This document shows, piece after piece, positions 18,503-27,283 of a stretch of 64,000 nt of DNA. Below the pieces are notes generated by a model. The model was not told the origin of the DNA. It saw only the letters and a list, made by a program, of their open reading frames with translations, and made no database searches. The position numbers and the translations under genes are program-made. Origin of the DNA: an uncultured Synergistales bacterium. Lineage in GTDB: Bacteria > Synergistota > Synergistia > Synergistales > Aminobacteriaceae. Position 1 is the first letter of the stretch. Each line of letters opens with the position of its first letter. The stretch lies in NCBI GenBank assembly GCA_905233565.1, contig CAJOCL010000001.1, positions 157,101-221,100 of the forward strand, written 5' to 3'.

Positions 18503-19099
18503 ATGTCTTCGGGAATGCCAAAAAATATAAATATTCTCAAACAGCTTTTTAAGCTGGGCCCTAAGAAAGCAATAATAATTCTGATTTCCGCCGTGTTAAT
18601 CTATTTCATGAACGGCGGTAATATTCCGACACAAAATATCAATGACAATGACGCAATAAATAACAGCGATATAGTTTCAGGCATAGTAACGAGAGTTGTT
18701 GACGGTGATACGGCTGTAATAAAAGTTGACGGACAGGAAAGACGGGTAAGGCTTCTCGGAGTTGATACGCCGGAGACCGTACACCCTAACAAGCCAGTAC
18801 AATTTTTCGGGAATGAGGCTAGCAGTTTCACAAAGAAGAGCTTAAACGGCCGTCAAGTCTGGCTTGAATATGATGAGAATCCGCAGGATAGATACAAAAG
18901 GCACCTGGTTTATTTATGGCTTTCAAAACCTTCAGTAATAAACGAGAACACAATACGCGAATATATGTTCAATGCAAGATTATTGCTCGGCGGTTATGCA
19001 AAAGTCATGATAATAAAGCCTAATAAACGCTACGAGGCTCTGTTCAAGAAATTTCAGGACGAGGCAAAAAAATCAAGATTAGGAGTATGGCAGCAGTAA
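18503..19099 (+). CDS. Membrane-anchored thermonuclease (SNase family)
   Basis: Staphylococcal-nuclease-like, Ca2+-dependent endo/exonuclease with 198 residues. The ORF track begins inside the previous gene; the preferred ATG is 18503, three bases after its stop. One membrane helix (about residues 23-40) is followed by the OB-fold nuclease domain 'GIVTRVVDGDTAVIKV'. The catalytic motifs are 'RRVRLLGVDTPE' (Arg, Asp, Glu) and 'DRYKRHLVYLW' (second Arg). It is probably exported and tethered to the inner membrane. It is likely cotranscribed with the C69 peptidase, suggesting a scavenging role (inference). Confidence 0.9.
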   Translation: MSSGMPKNINILKQLFKLGPKKAIIILISAVLIYFMNGGNIPTQNINDNDAINNSDIVSGIVTRVVDGDTAVIKVDGQERRVRLLGVDTPETVHPNKPVQFFGNEASSFTKKSLNGRQVWLEYDENPQDRYKRHLVYLWLSKPSVINENTIREYMFNARLLLGGYAKVMIIKPNKRYEALFKKFQDEAKKSRLGVWQQ

Positions 19100-19133
19100 A
19101 AAATAAACTTTTGTTCATTATATTAAGAATTAT

Positions 19134-19161
19134 TTGACAACATTTTTAGTTCACGTATAAT
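19134..19161 (+). promoter_or_regulatory. Consensus promoter of the arg operon
   Basis: Perfect TTGACA (19134-19139) and perfect TATAAT (19156-19161) are separated by 16 bp. The start codon of argC lies 37 bp beyond. This is the best promoter match in the window. Confidence 0.85.
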
Positions 19162-19191
19162 ATTCTCCAAGAAATTTAGACGGAGAATATT
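19159..19191 (+). promoter_or_regulatory. Perfect 10-bp inverted repeat over the argC -10 and ribosome binding site
   Basis: AATATTCTCC (19159-19168) and GGAGAATATT (19182-19191) are perfectly complementary around a 13-nt spacer. The left arm overlaps the -10 box and the right arm contains the GGAG of the argC ribosome binding site. It could be a repressor operator (ArgR or other), or an RNA hairpin if transcription starts far enough upstream. The operator reading fits the position better. Confidence 0.6.
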
Positions 19192-19198
19192 TATTATT

Positions 19199-20122
19199 AT
19201 GAAAAAAGTATTTATTGACGGGAGCGCAGGGACTACAGGGTTAAAGATTTATGAACGTCTGAGCCTGCGCAAAGATATTCAGTTAATAACGCTCACTGAG
19301 GAAACGCGCAAAGACATTAACGCACGCCGTAACGCGCTCAATGAGGCCGATATAGCGTTCTTGTGCCTCCCTGACGATGCCGCAAAAGAATCCGTATCAC
19401 TCGTAAGCAATCCTGACACGGCAATAATTGACACTTCAACGGCTCACAGGGTAAATCCCGAATGGGTCTACGGGCTTCCCGAACTTAAAGGACAGAGGGA
19501 AAAAGTCAGAGCTTCAAAGCGTGTAGCTAATCCCGGCTGCCACGCTACGGGATTTATTGCGCTGATTGCCCCGTTAGTTCAGAACGGAATTATTGAACGT
19601 GACGAAAAATTATCGTGCTTCTCGCTGACGGGTTATTCAGGTGGCGGAAAAAAGATGATTTCACAGTACGAGGCCGACGGAAGGGATAAACTTCTTGACG
19701 CTCCGAGACAGTACGGAATAACTCAGAAACATAAGCACCTCCCCGAAATGGCAAAAGTAAGCGGACTTGATATACTGCCTGTATTCTGCCCGATTGTCGC
19801 GCCGTATTTTGCAGGAATGGAAGTTACGGTTACGCTTCACGGATATGACATTAAGACGGTTAAAGAATGCTATTCAGATTATTATCATGACGGAGTTATT
19901 TACTTCACTGAGAATGATGAGTTTTCTGAAAACGGCTTTATTTCAGCAGGAGCGTTTGAGGGCCGTGATGATCTTGAAATCACGGTGCATGGAAATGATG
20001 AGCGTATTCTGCTTGTTTCGCGTTTCGACAACTTGGGGAAGGGCGCATCAGGTGCAGCAATTCAGAACATGAATATTCTGCTTGGAATTGACGAAAAAAC
20101 GGGGCTTAAAGTAAGGAGCTGA
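19199..20122 (+). CDS. argC: N-acetyl-gamma-glutamyl-phosphate reductase
   Basis: Third step of arginine biosynthesis: NADPH-dependent reduction of N-acetylglutamyl phosphate to the semialdehyde. With 307 residues it is the short type-2 form. The nucleotide-binding start 'VFIDGSAGTTGLKI', the active-site cysteine motif 'VANPGCHATGF' and 'HKHLPEM' are visible. The GGAG ribosome binding site is part of the inverted repeat described separately. First gene of argC-argB-argD; argJ/argA and argFGH are not in the window. Confidence 0.95.
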   Translation: MKKVFIDGSAGTTGLKIYERLSLRKDIQLITLTEETRKDINARRNALNEADIAFLCLPDDAAKESVSLVSNPDTAIIDTSTAHRVNPEWVYGLPELKGQREKVRASKRVANPGCHATGFIALIAPLVQNGIIERDEKLSCFSLTGYSGGGKKMISQYEADGRDKLLDAPRQYGITQKHKHLPEMAKVSGLDILPVFCPIVAPYFAGMEVTVTLHGYDIKTVKECYSDYYHDGVIYFTENDEFSENGFISAGAFEGRDDLEITVHGNDERILLVSRFDNLGKGASGAAIQNMNILLGIDEKTGLKVRS

Positions 20123-20127
20123 AAATC

Positions 20128-20976
20128 ATGAAAGCAACAGAACGCGCAGAAATTCTCGTGCAGGCTCTGCCTTATATCAAAAAGTACACGGGGAAAATAG
20201 TAGTCATAAAATACGGCGGAAATGCAATGATTAATGATAATCTGAAACTTCAGGTTATGGAAGATATTGTTTTGCTTCGTCTTGTCGGGGTTAATGTCGT
20301 ACTTGTTCACGGCGGAGGCCCGGAAATTAACGCGCTTATGGACAGGTTGGGGAAAAAGCCTGAATTTGTTGACGGCCTGAGAGTTACGGATCAGGAGACT
20401 ATTGACATTGTTCAAATGGTCTTGGCAGGAAAAATAAATAAATCGCTCGTAAGTCTTCTTGAAACAAAAGGCGGAAGGGCTGTAGGGCTTTCAGGTATTG
20501 ACGATAAATTAATCGAGGCAAAATGCAAAGATGAGAGATTAGGGCTTGTCGGCGAGATAACAAAGATTAACCCGGAATGTGTCTATGGTCTTTTAACAAA
20601 AAATTATATTCCCGTAATCTCTACGATAGCATGCGGTGAAAACGGCGAAATTTTCAACATTAACGGCGATACGGCAGCGGCATATATAGCAGGTGCGCTG
20701 AAGGCTGAAAGATTGATAATGATGACTGATATTGCGGGAATTTTGCGCGACCCTAAAGACCCGTCAACATTAATTCCTGAAATAACTGTTTCAGAAGCTA
20801 AGAGGCTCAGGGAATCGGGCGTTATTTCAGGCGGAATGATACCTAAATCCGAATGCTGCATAAAAGCAATCACTGAAGGAGTCAACAAAGTTATAATAAT
20901 GGACGGTCGTGTACCTCATTCAATATTGATAGAGCTGCTGACTGATGAGGGCGCGGGTACGATGTTTTTAGCTTAA
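20128..20976 (+). CDS. argB: Acetylglutamate kinase
   Basis: Second step of arginine biosynthesis: ATP-dependent phosphorylation of N-acetylglutamate. The 282 residues show the amino-acid-kinase motifs 'VVIKYGGNAM', 'VLVHGGGPEIN', 'GLSGIDDKLIEA' and 'INGDTAAAYIAGAL'. 'GVISGGMIPK' forms the substrate/ATP site. The ATG follows AAGGAGCTGAAAATC, five bases after argC. Many homologues of this length form hexamers inhibited by arginine, but that cannot be confirmed here. Confidence 0.96.
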   Translation: MKATERAEILVQALPYIKKYTGKIVVIKYGGNAMINDNLKLQVMEDIVLLRLVGVNVVLVHGGGPEINALMDRLGKKPEFVDGLRVTDQETIDIVQMVLAGKINKSLVSLLETKGGRAVGLSGIDDKLIEAKCKDERLGLVGEITKINPECVYGLLTKNYIPVISTIACGENGEIFNINGDTAAAYIAGALKAERLIMMTDIAGILRDPKDPSTLIPEITVSEAKRLRESGVISGGMIPKSECCIKAITEGVNKVIIMDGRVPHSILIELLTDEGAGTMFLA

Positions 20977-20997
20977 AAAACGGAGATGATGTTAAAC

Positions 20998-22158
20998 ATG
21001 AACATTCAGGAACTTGACAGGGAATATGTAGCAGGAACTTACAGCCGCTTTCCCGTAGTAATAACGGCTGGCAAAGGCTCATTGGTTACGGACATTGATG
21101 GGAATGACTATATAGATCTTACTTCAGGAATCGCAGTAAATTCATTCGGTGCCTGTGATGAAGTCTGGTATAAGGCGATATGTTCACAGGCCGCAAAAAT
21201 TCAGCATATGTCAAACTTATTCTACACTGAACCCTGCGCAAAACTCGCACATATGCTTTGTGAAAGAACGGGAATGAAAAAAGTATTTTTTTCAAACTCA
21301 GGAGCGGAAGCAAATGAATGCGCGGTAAAGACTGCAAGAAAATACGCAGCCGATAAAAAAGGCGGGGACTATTACACGGTTATAACGCTGAAAAACAGTT
21401 TTCACGGACGGACAATAACGATGCTTTCGGCAACGGGGCAGGATCATTATCACGAGTTATTCAGGCCGCTTACGCCGGGATTTGTACACGCTGAACCCGA
21501 CAATATAGACTATATGAAGACGCTTGCAGATGCTCACAAGACTGCAGCAATAATGATTGAATGCGTTCAGGGCGAGGGCGGTGTTGTGGCGTTAAGCCAA
21601 GAATATGTCAAGGCCGTTGCTGAGTTTGCAAAAGAGAATGATATTATTCTTATTGTTGACGAGGTACAGACAGGCAACGGACGTTCAGGACAGTTATACA
21701 GCTACATGAATTACGGGATTGAGCCTGATATAGTTTCGACGGCTAAGGGGCTTGCGGGCGGTCTTCCTTTGGGGGCAACGTTAATGGGCGAAAAGGTAAA
21801 AGATACCCTGAAAGCTGGGGATCACGGATCGACTTTCGGCGGAAATCCCGTAGCCTGTGCAGGAGGCGTTAGCATTCTCGAACGAATTGACAAGGCTTTG
21901 TTGTCAGGAGTCAGGGAAAAGAGCAAATTCCTTTTTGAGACGTTCAAAGGGGCTCAGGGAATTGAGCAGGTTTCAGGAATGGGGCTTATGATGGGGCTGA
22001 AGACGACTAAACCGGCTAAAGAAGTTGTTAATGCCTGTATTGCTGAAGGCGTTTTGTGTCTGACGGCAAAAGACAGAGTGAGATTGCTGCCTGCGCTTAA
22101 TATTCCTGATGACCTGTTAAAGAAAGCTGCTGAAGTAATCAAGAAGTGCTGTGCTTAA
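20998..22158 (+). CDS. argD: Acetylornithine aminotransferase
   Basis: PLP-dependent class III aminotransferase of the arginine pathway that converts acetylglutamate semialdehyde to acetylornithine. 'FFSNSGAEANECAVKTAR', 'NSFHGRTITMLSATGQ', 'LIVDEVQTGNGRSG' and the PLP-lysine motif 'STAKGLAGGLPLGA' are present. The track begins at 20986, but GGAG immediately touches that ATG. The ATG at 20998 (MNIQELDREYVAG) has proper spacing and fits the family's N-terminus. It closes the arg cluster. Confidence 0.94.
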   Translation: MNIQELDREYVAGTYSRFPVVITAGKGSLVTDIDGNDYIDLTSGIAVNSFGACDEVWYKAICSQAAKIQHMSNLFYTEPCAKLAHMLCERTGMKKVFFSNSGAEANECAVKTARKYAADKKGGDYYTVITLKNSFHGRTITMLSATGQDHYHELFRPLTPGFVHAEPDNIDYMKTLADAHKTAAIMIECVQGEGGVVALSQEYVKAVAEFAKENDIILIVDEVQTGNGRSGQLYSYMNYGIEPDIVSTAKGLAGGLPLGATLMGEKVKDTLKAGDHGSTFGGNPVACAGGVSILERIDKALLSGVREKSKFLFETFKGAQGIEQVSGMGLMMGLKTTKPAKEVVNACIAEGVLCLTAKDRVRLLPALNIPDDLLKKAAEVIKKCCA

Positions 22159-22232
22159 AATCTTGCAAAACGGACAAAGAAAATCTAAAATTGTCTGGAT
22201 ATTTTGAAACATGAAAGGACTTGAAATCTATC

Positions 22233-23411
22233 ATGCCCAAACTCAGCGACAGAGTAGGAACTTTCACCGACTCAGTTATACGCCGTATGACAAGAATCTG
22301 CAACAAGTACGGAGCCATTAACTTATCGCAGGGCTTCCCCGACTGGGATCCGCCCAAAGAAATGCTGGACTCTTTGGCAAAAGCAGCTTACACGGGGCCG
22401 CACCAGTACGCAATAACTTTCGGCGCGAAAAACTTCCGTGACGCAATCTGCGCAAAACAGAGCAAAGCAATCGGCCGCGAAATTGACCCCGAAACGGAAA
22501 TCGTAATTACATGCGGTTCAACCGAAGCAATGATGGCCGCAATGATGACGATATGCAATCCGGGCGATAAAGTTATGGTATTCTCTCCGTTCTATGAAAA
22601 TTACGGGGCTGACTCGATTTTGTCAGGAGCATCGCCGATTTACATTCCTTTAGTCCCTCCGACATATGACTATGATATTAACCTGATTGAAGAAGGTTTC
22701 AAGAAGGGCGCAAAAGCTATCGTTATATGCAACCCCTCGAACCCGTGCGGAAAAGTCTTCACCGTTGAAGAGCTTACGGAAATCGGAAATCTTGCACTCA
22801 AGTATGATGCATATATCGTTACTGATGAAGTATATGAACATATAGTTTTTGACCCTTACAAGCACGTACACGCTTCGGCACTTCCTGGAATGTTCGACCA
22901 CGTAATAACATGCAACTCGCTTTCAAAAACGTACTCGATAACCGGCTGGCGTTTGGGATATTTGATCGGCCCTGCTGATGTTGTTGACGGAGCGAGGAAA
23001 GTTCACGACTTCTTGACGGTTGGAGCCGCTGCACCTTTGCAGGAAGCTGCAACTCAGGCTTTCTTGCTGCCTGACAGTTATTATGACGAACTAAAAGAAA
23101 AATACACGCATAAGAGAGACAGATTTCTTGCAGGTCTTGACGAGGCCGGATTAAAGCACAATATACCGCAGGGATCTTATTTCGTAATGGTCGATATTTC
23201 AAACTTCCTTGAACTTCCGCAGTTCAAAGGCTGGAGCGATCTTGAGTTCTGCGAATGGGTCATAAAAAATATAGGCGTTGCGGCCGTACCCGGCTCAAGT
23301 TTCTTCAAAGAGCCTGTAAATAACCTGATACGCTTCCATTTTGCGCGCTCAGACGAAACACTTGACGAGGCAATAAGGCGTTTAAGGAAAATGGCCGAGC
23401 TTCTGAAATAA
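22233..23411 (+). CDS. Class I/II pyridoxal-phosphate aminotransferase
   Basis: Fold-type I aminotransferase of about 392 residues, resembling aspartate/kynurenine-type enzymes. 'INLSQGFPDWDPP', 'ITCGSTEAMMAAMM', 'ICNPSNPCGKV', 'YIVTDEVYEH' and the PLP-lysine motif 'SLSKTYSITGWRLGY' are diagnostic. The C-terminal 'FHFARSDETL' carries the substrate-carboxylate arginine. The start chosen is ATG 22233 behind GAAAGGA; the track's TTG 12 nt earlier is less likely. It lies between argD and mnmA in the same direction. The amino-acid substrate cannot be fixed from sequence. Confidence 0.9.
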   Translation: MPKLSDRVGTFTDSVIRRMTRICNKYGAINLSQGFPDWDPPKEMLDSLAKAAYTGPHQYAITFGAKNFRDAICAKQSKAIGREIDPETEIVITCGSTEAMMAAMMTICNPGDKVMVFSPFYENYGADSILSGASPIYIPLVPPTYDYDINLIEEGFKKGAKAIVICNPSNPCGKVFTVEELTEIGNLALKYDAYIVTDEVYEHIVFDPYKHVHASALPGMFDHVITCNSLSKTYSITGWRLGYLIGPADVVDGARKVHDFLTVGAAAPLQEAATQAFLLPDSYYDELKEKYTHKRDRFLAGLDEAGLKHNIPQGSYFVMVDISNFLELPQFKGWSDLEFCEWVIKNIGVAAVPGSSFFKEPVNNLIRFHFARSDETLDEAIRRLRKMAELLK

Positions 23412-23426
23412 TAATAAATAATAATC

Positions 23427-24473
23427 ATGAAGATACTTGTGGCGATGAGCGGAGGCGTTGACAGCAGCGTCACCGCTTATCTTTGCAAAATTAAATATGA
23501 CGTCTGCAAAGGTTCAACAATGATTCTTGCTGACAGTTCTGCTGACAGCGTAAGTGATGCTGAGGCCGTATGCAGTATACTCGGAATTGAACACGAAGTT
23601 ATTAACTTAGCTGAGATGTTCAGAAAAAAAGTTATAGAAAAATTCATAAATGTTTATGAATCCGGCGGAACTCCTAATCCCTGCATTGAGTGCAACAAGT
23701 TTCTGAAGTTCGGGGAATTTCTTAGACATGCTGAAGTCTGCGGCTTTGAAAGAATTTCAACAGGTCATTATGCCGTAATTGAACGGGATAATTCAGGCCG
23801 TTATCTTTTGAAAAAGGCTGCCGATTTATCAAGGGATCAGAGCTATGTTTTATACATGCTGAATCAGGAAGTTTTAGCGCGTGTTGATTTTCCTTTGGGC
23901 GGAATGCTTAAATCTGAAGTCAGGGAACTTGCATATAAACTGGGTTTCAAAAACGCAAAAAAGCATGACTCACAAGATATTTGCTTCGTACCTGACGGCG
24001 ATTACCCTTCATTCATTGAGGCATATACAGGGAAGATTTACAAGTCAGGAAATTTTATAGATAAATCAGGAAATATATTAGGCACTCACAAGGGGATAAT
24101 ACATTACACGGCAGGACAGAGAAGGGGATTAGGCGTTGCGGCAAAATCAAGGCTCTATGTATCAGAGATTGACGCAGGGAAAAACACAATAACCCTTGTT
24201 CCTGAAAATGAAGCAGGCTTATATGTAAAAAAAATCACTGTCAGCGATGTCAATATAATTGCGTTTGACGAACTGCCCGAAAACTTCAGAGCATCCGTAA
24301 AGACAAGATACAGGCAGAAAGAAATTCCGGCGGTTATTAACCGAACCGGAATTAATGAGCTTGTTATTGAGTTTCATGAAAATCTGAAAGCCCCCGCGAT
24401 CGGTCAGGCCGCCGTTATTTATGACGGTGATTACGTCATCGGCGGAGGCACTATTTCAGGGCTTCTTGATTAA
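23427..24473 (+). CDS. mnmA: tRNA-specific 2-thiouridylase MnmA
   Basis: Introduces sulphur at C2 of the wobble uridine in tRNA for Lys, Glu and Gln. The 348 residues have the PP-loop 'MSGGVDSSVTAYL', the first catalytic cysteine motif 'GTPNPCIECNKFLKF', and the second in 'DSQDICFVPDG'. 'HYTAGQRRGLGV' and the C-terminal beta-barrel end the protein. No clear ribosome binding site is visible before the ATG; the leader is only AT-rich. Its 3' end overlaps the converging larE by 23 bp. Confidence 0.93.
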   Translation: MKILVAMSGGVDSSVTAYLCKIKYDVCKGSTMILADSSADSVSDAEAVCSILGIEHEVINLAEMFRKKVIEKFINVYESGGTPNPCIECNKFLKFGEFLRHAEVCGFERISTGHYAVIERDNSGRYLLKKAADLSRDQSYVLYMLNQEVLARVDFPLGGMLKSEVRELAYKLGFKNAKKHDSQDICFVPDGDYPSFIEAYTGKIYKSGNFIDKSGNILGTHKGIIHYTAGQRRGLGVAAKSRLYVSEIDAGKNTITLVPENEAGLYVKKITVSDVNIIAFDELPENFRASVKTRYRQKEIPAVINRTGINELVIEFHENLKAPAIGQAAVIYDGDYVIGGGTISGLLD

Positions 24474-25257
24474 TTGTCTCGTTCATGCTCCCTGGTCTGT
24501 AGCCTTTAAGGTCAAGAGTAATGTACGAAAATCCGAGCTTTTTCAGATCATCATAAATTTTTGACCGTATATCAGCCTGAATAATTTTCGTGAAATCTTC
24601 GGGAAGTATTTCAATTCTCGCTATACTCCCGTGAATACGCACCCTGAACTGTACGAATCCCAATTCACTAAGCAGGTTTTCAGCCTGTTCAACCATGTTC
24701 AGTTTTTCACGCGTAATCTCTTCCCCGTAAACAAATCTTGACGCTAAACAGGCAAACGAAGGCTTATCCCATGTCGGGAGGCCGAGAGCGCGCGACATTT
24801 TACGGATTTCAGATTTTGTTATGTTGCAGACCCTCAAAGGGCTGATTATCCCAAGTTCTTCAAGAGCCTTAATGCCCGGCCTGTAATCGGTTAAATCATC
24901 AGGGTTTGAGCCGTCAATAACTGTTGATATTCCGTTCTCGTGCGCTGCCTGCAAAATTTGCGTGAAAATTGCCCTTTTGCAGAGATAACATCTTACAGGC
25001 GGATTTTTGGTGAAGCCGTATATTTTTCTTTCGTCTACTGGAATTATTATCTGTTTTATTCCGTTCTTTTCACAAAAAGCCTTTGCCTCGTTAATTTCAC
25101 TTTTAGCCGTGAAAGATGATGTTATTGTCGCAGCGATGGCCTTATCTCCTAAGACATCATGGGAGACTTTCAGCAGCAATGTACTGTCAACCCCTCCTGA
25201 AAAAGCGACTGCAACGCTCCCGAGTGATCTTATATATTCCTGAAGTATCTTGAGCAA
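24451..25257 (-). CDS. larE: LarE-family ATP-dependent sulfurtransferase (TTG start)
   Basis: PP-loop ATPase of 268 residues. In the nickel-pincer cofactor pathway of lactate racemase, LarE donates sulphur to the cofactor precursor. Present are the ATP motif 'VAFSGGVDSTLLLKV', 'PPVRCYLCKRAIF' with a CxxC, and 'DKPSFACLASRF' with the cysteine position that is sacrificial in some LarE proteins. The TTG start follows GAAGGAGGG at normal spacing. No larA, larB or larC is present in the window, so the cofactor-pathway role is an inference from family only. Confidence 0.88.
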   Translation of the reverse strand: MLKILQEYIRSLGSVAVAFSGGVDSTLLLKVSHDVLGDKAIAATITSSFTAKSEINEAKAFCEKNGIKQIIIPVDERKIYGFTKNPPVRCYLCKRAIFTQILQAAHENGISTVIDGSNPDDLTDYRPGIKALEELGIISPLRVCNITKSEIRKMSRALGLPTWDKPSFACLASRFVYGEEITREKLNMVEQAENLLSELGFVQFRVRIHGSIARIEILPEDFTKIIQADIRSKIYDDLKKLGFSYITLDLKGYRPGSMNETINQEALK

Positions 25258-25281
25258 AATAATATCCCTCCTTCTATCACT

Positions 25282-25290
25282 TGTTATAAT
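25282..25290 (+). promoter_or_regulatory. Extended -10 promoter upstream of the YhaM-type gene
   Basis: TGTTATAAT matches the extended -10 form, about 60 bp upstream of the start at 25350, in the short space between two divergent genes. Confidence 0.4.
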
Positions 25291-25349
25291 ATTACATTAC
25301 AAACTAATTTCATGAAAGGCAAAAATTTTTATCTCGTTAAGTATTAATC

Positions 25350-26366
25350 ATGAAAAGCAGCATGACTATTAAAGATATTAAGCAGCTTCCTAAAAACTCA
25401 GAATTTGAAGTTCTCGGCATAATTTCTAAATTTACGCGCCGTAAAGACAGAAACGATAATCCGTTCTGGGAGATTACAATTTCTGACCCCACCTGCGATA
25501 TTGACGGCAAAGTCTGGCCTGCGTCAACATGGCGGAATACTCAGGGCGGTGATGATTTCCCGATTGACCCGGATAACTGCGGACTGAAATTTGAGGGCTC
25601 AAGCGTCAGGGTTCAGGGTCTTATTGCAGAATACAGAGAGCAGATACAGTATAATTTCACTGAAGTCTGTTATCTTGACCAGAACGATTACCCGCCTAAT
25701 TCTTTTGTCAGGCGTTCGCCGTTAAAAAGTGAATATCTTGAAGACAAATTCTTAAATTTAATTGCTGAAATCAAAGATACAAAGCTAAGAGAGTTCACTG
25801 AAAACGCATTTTTCAAGCACGGTTTATGGGAAAAATTCAAAACATGGCCGGCAGCAGTAACGCTTCACCACGCTTACACGGGCGGACTTCTTGAACATTC
25901 AGTTTCAGTTGCCATCGGCGCAATGGATCTGGCGCGTCATTATTCGGATTTCATGATACCCGTTAATATGGATATAGTAATCGCAGGTGCTTTGCTCCAT
26001 GACATCGGCAAACTTGAGGCCTATTCGATTTCGCCCGTTACGCAGATGACGGCAAGCGGCAACGCAATAGATCATATTGCTTTGGGTTACAGCATGTTCA
26101 TGAGGATTGCAGAGGCTGAAAACCTCGACAGCAATACGGCTTTGCTGCTGGGGCATATAATCATAAGCCATCACGGAAGACTTGAATACGGTTCGCCGGT
26201 AATGCCCGTCATTCCTGAGGCTTTTATCGTGAATGCCGCAGATGATACTGATTTCAAGCTGTCTTACTGGAAATCACAGATTGAAAGCCTGAATAACCAG
26301 AGTGATATGACTGATTACCTGCCTGCGGTTGAGCGCAGACTGTGGCGCGGTTCAAGCACAAAATGA
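25350..26366 (+). CDS. yhaM: OB-fold/HD-domain 3'-5' exoribonuclease, YhaM family
   Basis: The 338 residues comprise an N-terminal OB fold ('FEVLGIISKFTRRKDRN' to 'VRVQGLIAEYREQIQYN') for nucleic-acid binding and a C-terminal HD phosphohydrolase domain. The HD metal motifs are 'HHAYTGGLLEHS', 'AGALLHDIGKLEAY', the second His 'LLGHIIISHHG' and a later Asp 'NAADDTDFK'. This architecture is that of YhaM/Cbf1, a 3'-5' exonuclease on RNA and DNA. No strong ribosome binding site is seen. Its stop overlaps the start of the pseudouridine synthase (ATGA). Confidence 0.85.
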   Translation: MKSSMTIKDIKQLPKNSEFEVLGIISKFTRRKDRNDNPFWEITISDPTCDIDGKVWPASTWRNTQGGDDFPIDPDNCGLKFEGSSVRVQGLIAEYREQIQYNFTEVCYLDQNDYPPNSFVRRSPLKSEYLEDKFLNLIAEIKDTKLREFTENAFFKHGLWEKFKTWPAAVTLHHAYTGGLLEHSVSVAIGAMDLARHYSDFMIPVNMDIVIAGALLHDIGKLEAYSISPVTQMTASGNAIDHIALGYSMFMRIAEAENLDSNTALLLGHIIISHHGRLEYGSPVMPVIPEAFIVNAADDTDFKLSYWKSQIESLNNQSDMTDYLPAVERRLWRGSSTK

Positions 26367-27283
26367 GCAGCGTTTTCACAATAACAAGAGATGATGACGG
26401 GCGGAGATTGGACAGGACTTTACGTTCAATGTTCAAGACCGTAACTCTCGGTTCGATAATGAGCGCAATACGGAGGGGCGAAATACGCATAAACGGCTCA
26501 AAAGTCCGTGACGTAAGCAGAAGGCTCAGTGAAGGTGATGAATTGTCCGTAACTTGGAAAATTAACCAAAAACATGAAATCCCGAAGAATACAGGCTGGG
26601 GAAAAATACGGGTGATTTATCAGTCTGAAAGCGTTTTGATATTAAACAAACCTTCAGGAATGTTAGTTCAGCCCGACACAAAGAACGGCGACAGCGTAAT
26701 CTCCCGTGTATGGGGAGTTATGGGCAGCAAAAATGCTTCTGCCGTTCACAGGTTAGACAGGAACACTACGGGAGTTCTTGCCGTTGCTCTTCATGGTGAT
26801 TCACTTAGGGCAATGGAGGAACTTTTCAAGTCAAGAAGAGTACGCAAATTCTACATGGCCGTAACGGTCGGAAAAATGCCTGACGAAATCACGATCGATG
26901 CACCTCTTCTCAAAGACTCTGAAAATAATCTCGTTAAAGTCAGCTCTGACGGCCTGAAAGCCGTAACTCACTGCAAGCGCCTGAGCTATAACGGTGAATA
27001 TTCTTTAGTAATGCTTGAATTATTGACGGGCAGAACCCATCAGGCACGTGTTCACGCTGCATATTCAAAGCACCCTATACTTGGAGACAGAAAATACGGC
27101 GATTTTGATTCAAACAGAAAAGAAAAGAATGTTGCGCGCCCTTTCCTTCACGCCTATAAACTGCAATTCCCCGATAATCTTCATGAGTCATTAAGCTGTG
27201 TTGAAGGTAAGAGCTTTATTGCAGAACTGCCTGATGACATGAAAAATTTTATTGACGAACGGGGGCTGAATTATGAGGCTTAA
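26363..27283 (+). CDS. RluC/RluD-type pseudouridine synthase
   Basis: Converts uridine to pseudouridine in rRNA or tRNA. An N-terminal S4-like RNA-binding domain ('GRRLDRTLRSMF', 'IRRGEIRINGSKV') is followed by the catalytic domain with 'LILNKPSGMLVQPD' and the catalytic-aspartate motif 'AVHRLDRNTTGVL'. 'LLTGRTHQARVHAA' is also conserved. The start is ATG 26363, overlapping the previous stop by 4 bp; the track's earlier GTG lies inside yhaM. 306 residues is normal. The modified position cannot be read from sequence. Confidence 0.92.
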   Translation: MSSVFTITRDDDGRRLDRTLRSMFKTVTLGSIMSAIRRGEIRINGSKVRDVSRRLSEGDELSVTWKINQKHEIPKNTGWGKIRVIYQSESVLILNKPSGMLVQPDTKNGDSVISRVWGVMGSKNASAVHRLDRNTTGVLAVALHGDSLRAMEELFKSRRVRKFYMAVTVGKMPDEITIDAPLLKDSENNLVKVSSDGLKAVTHCKRLSYNGEYSLVMLELLTGRTHQARVHAAYSKHPILGDRKYGDFDSNRKEKNVARPFLHAYKLQFPDNLHESLSCVEGKSFIAELPDDMKNFIDERGLNYEA

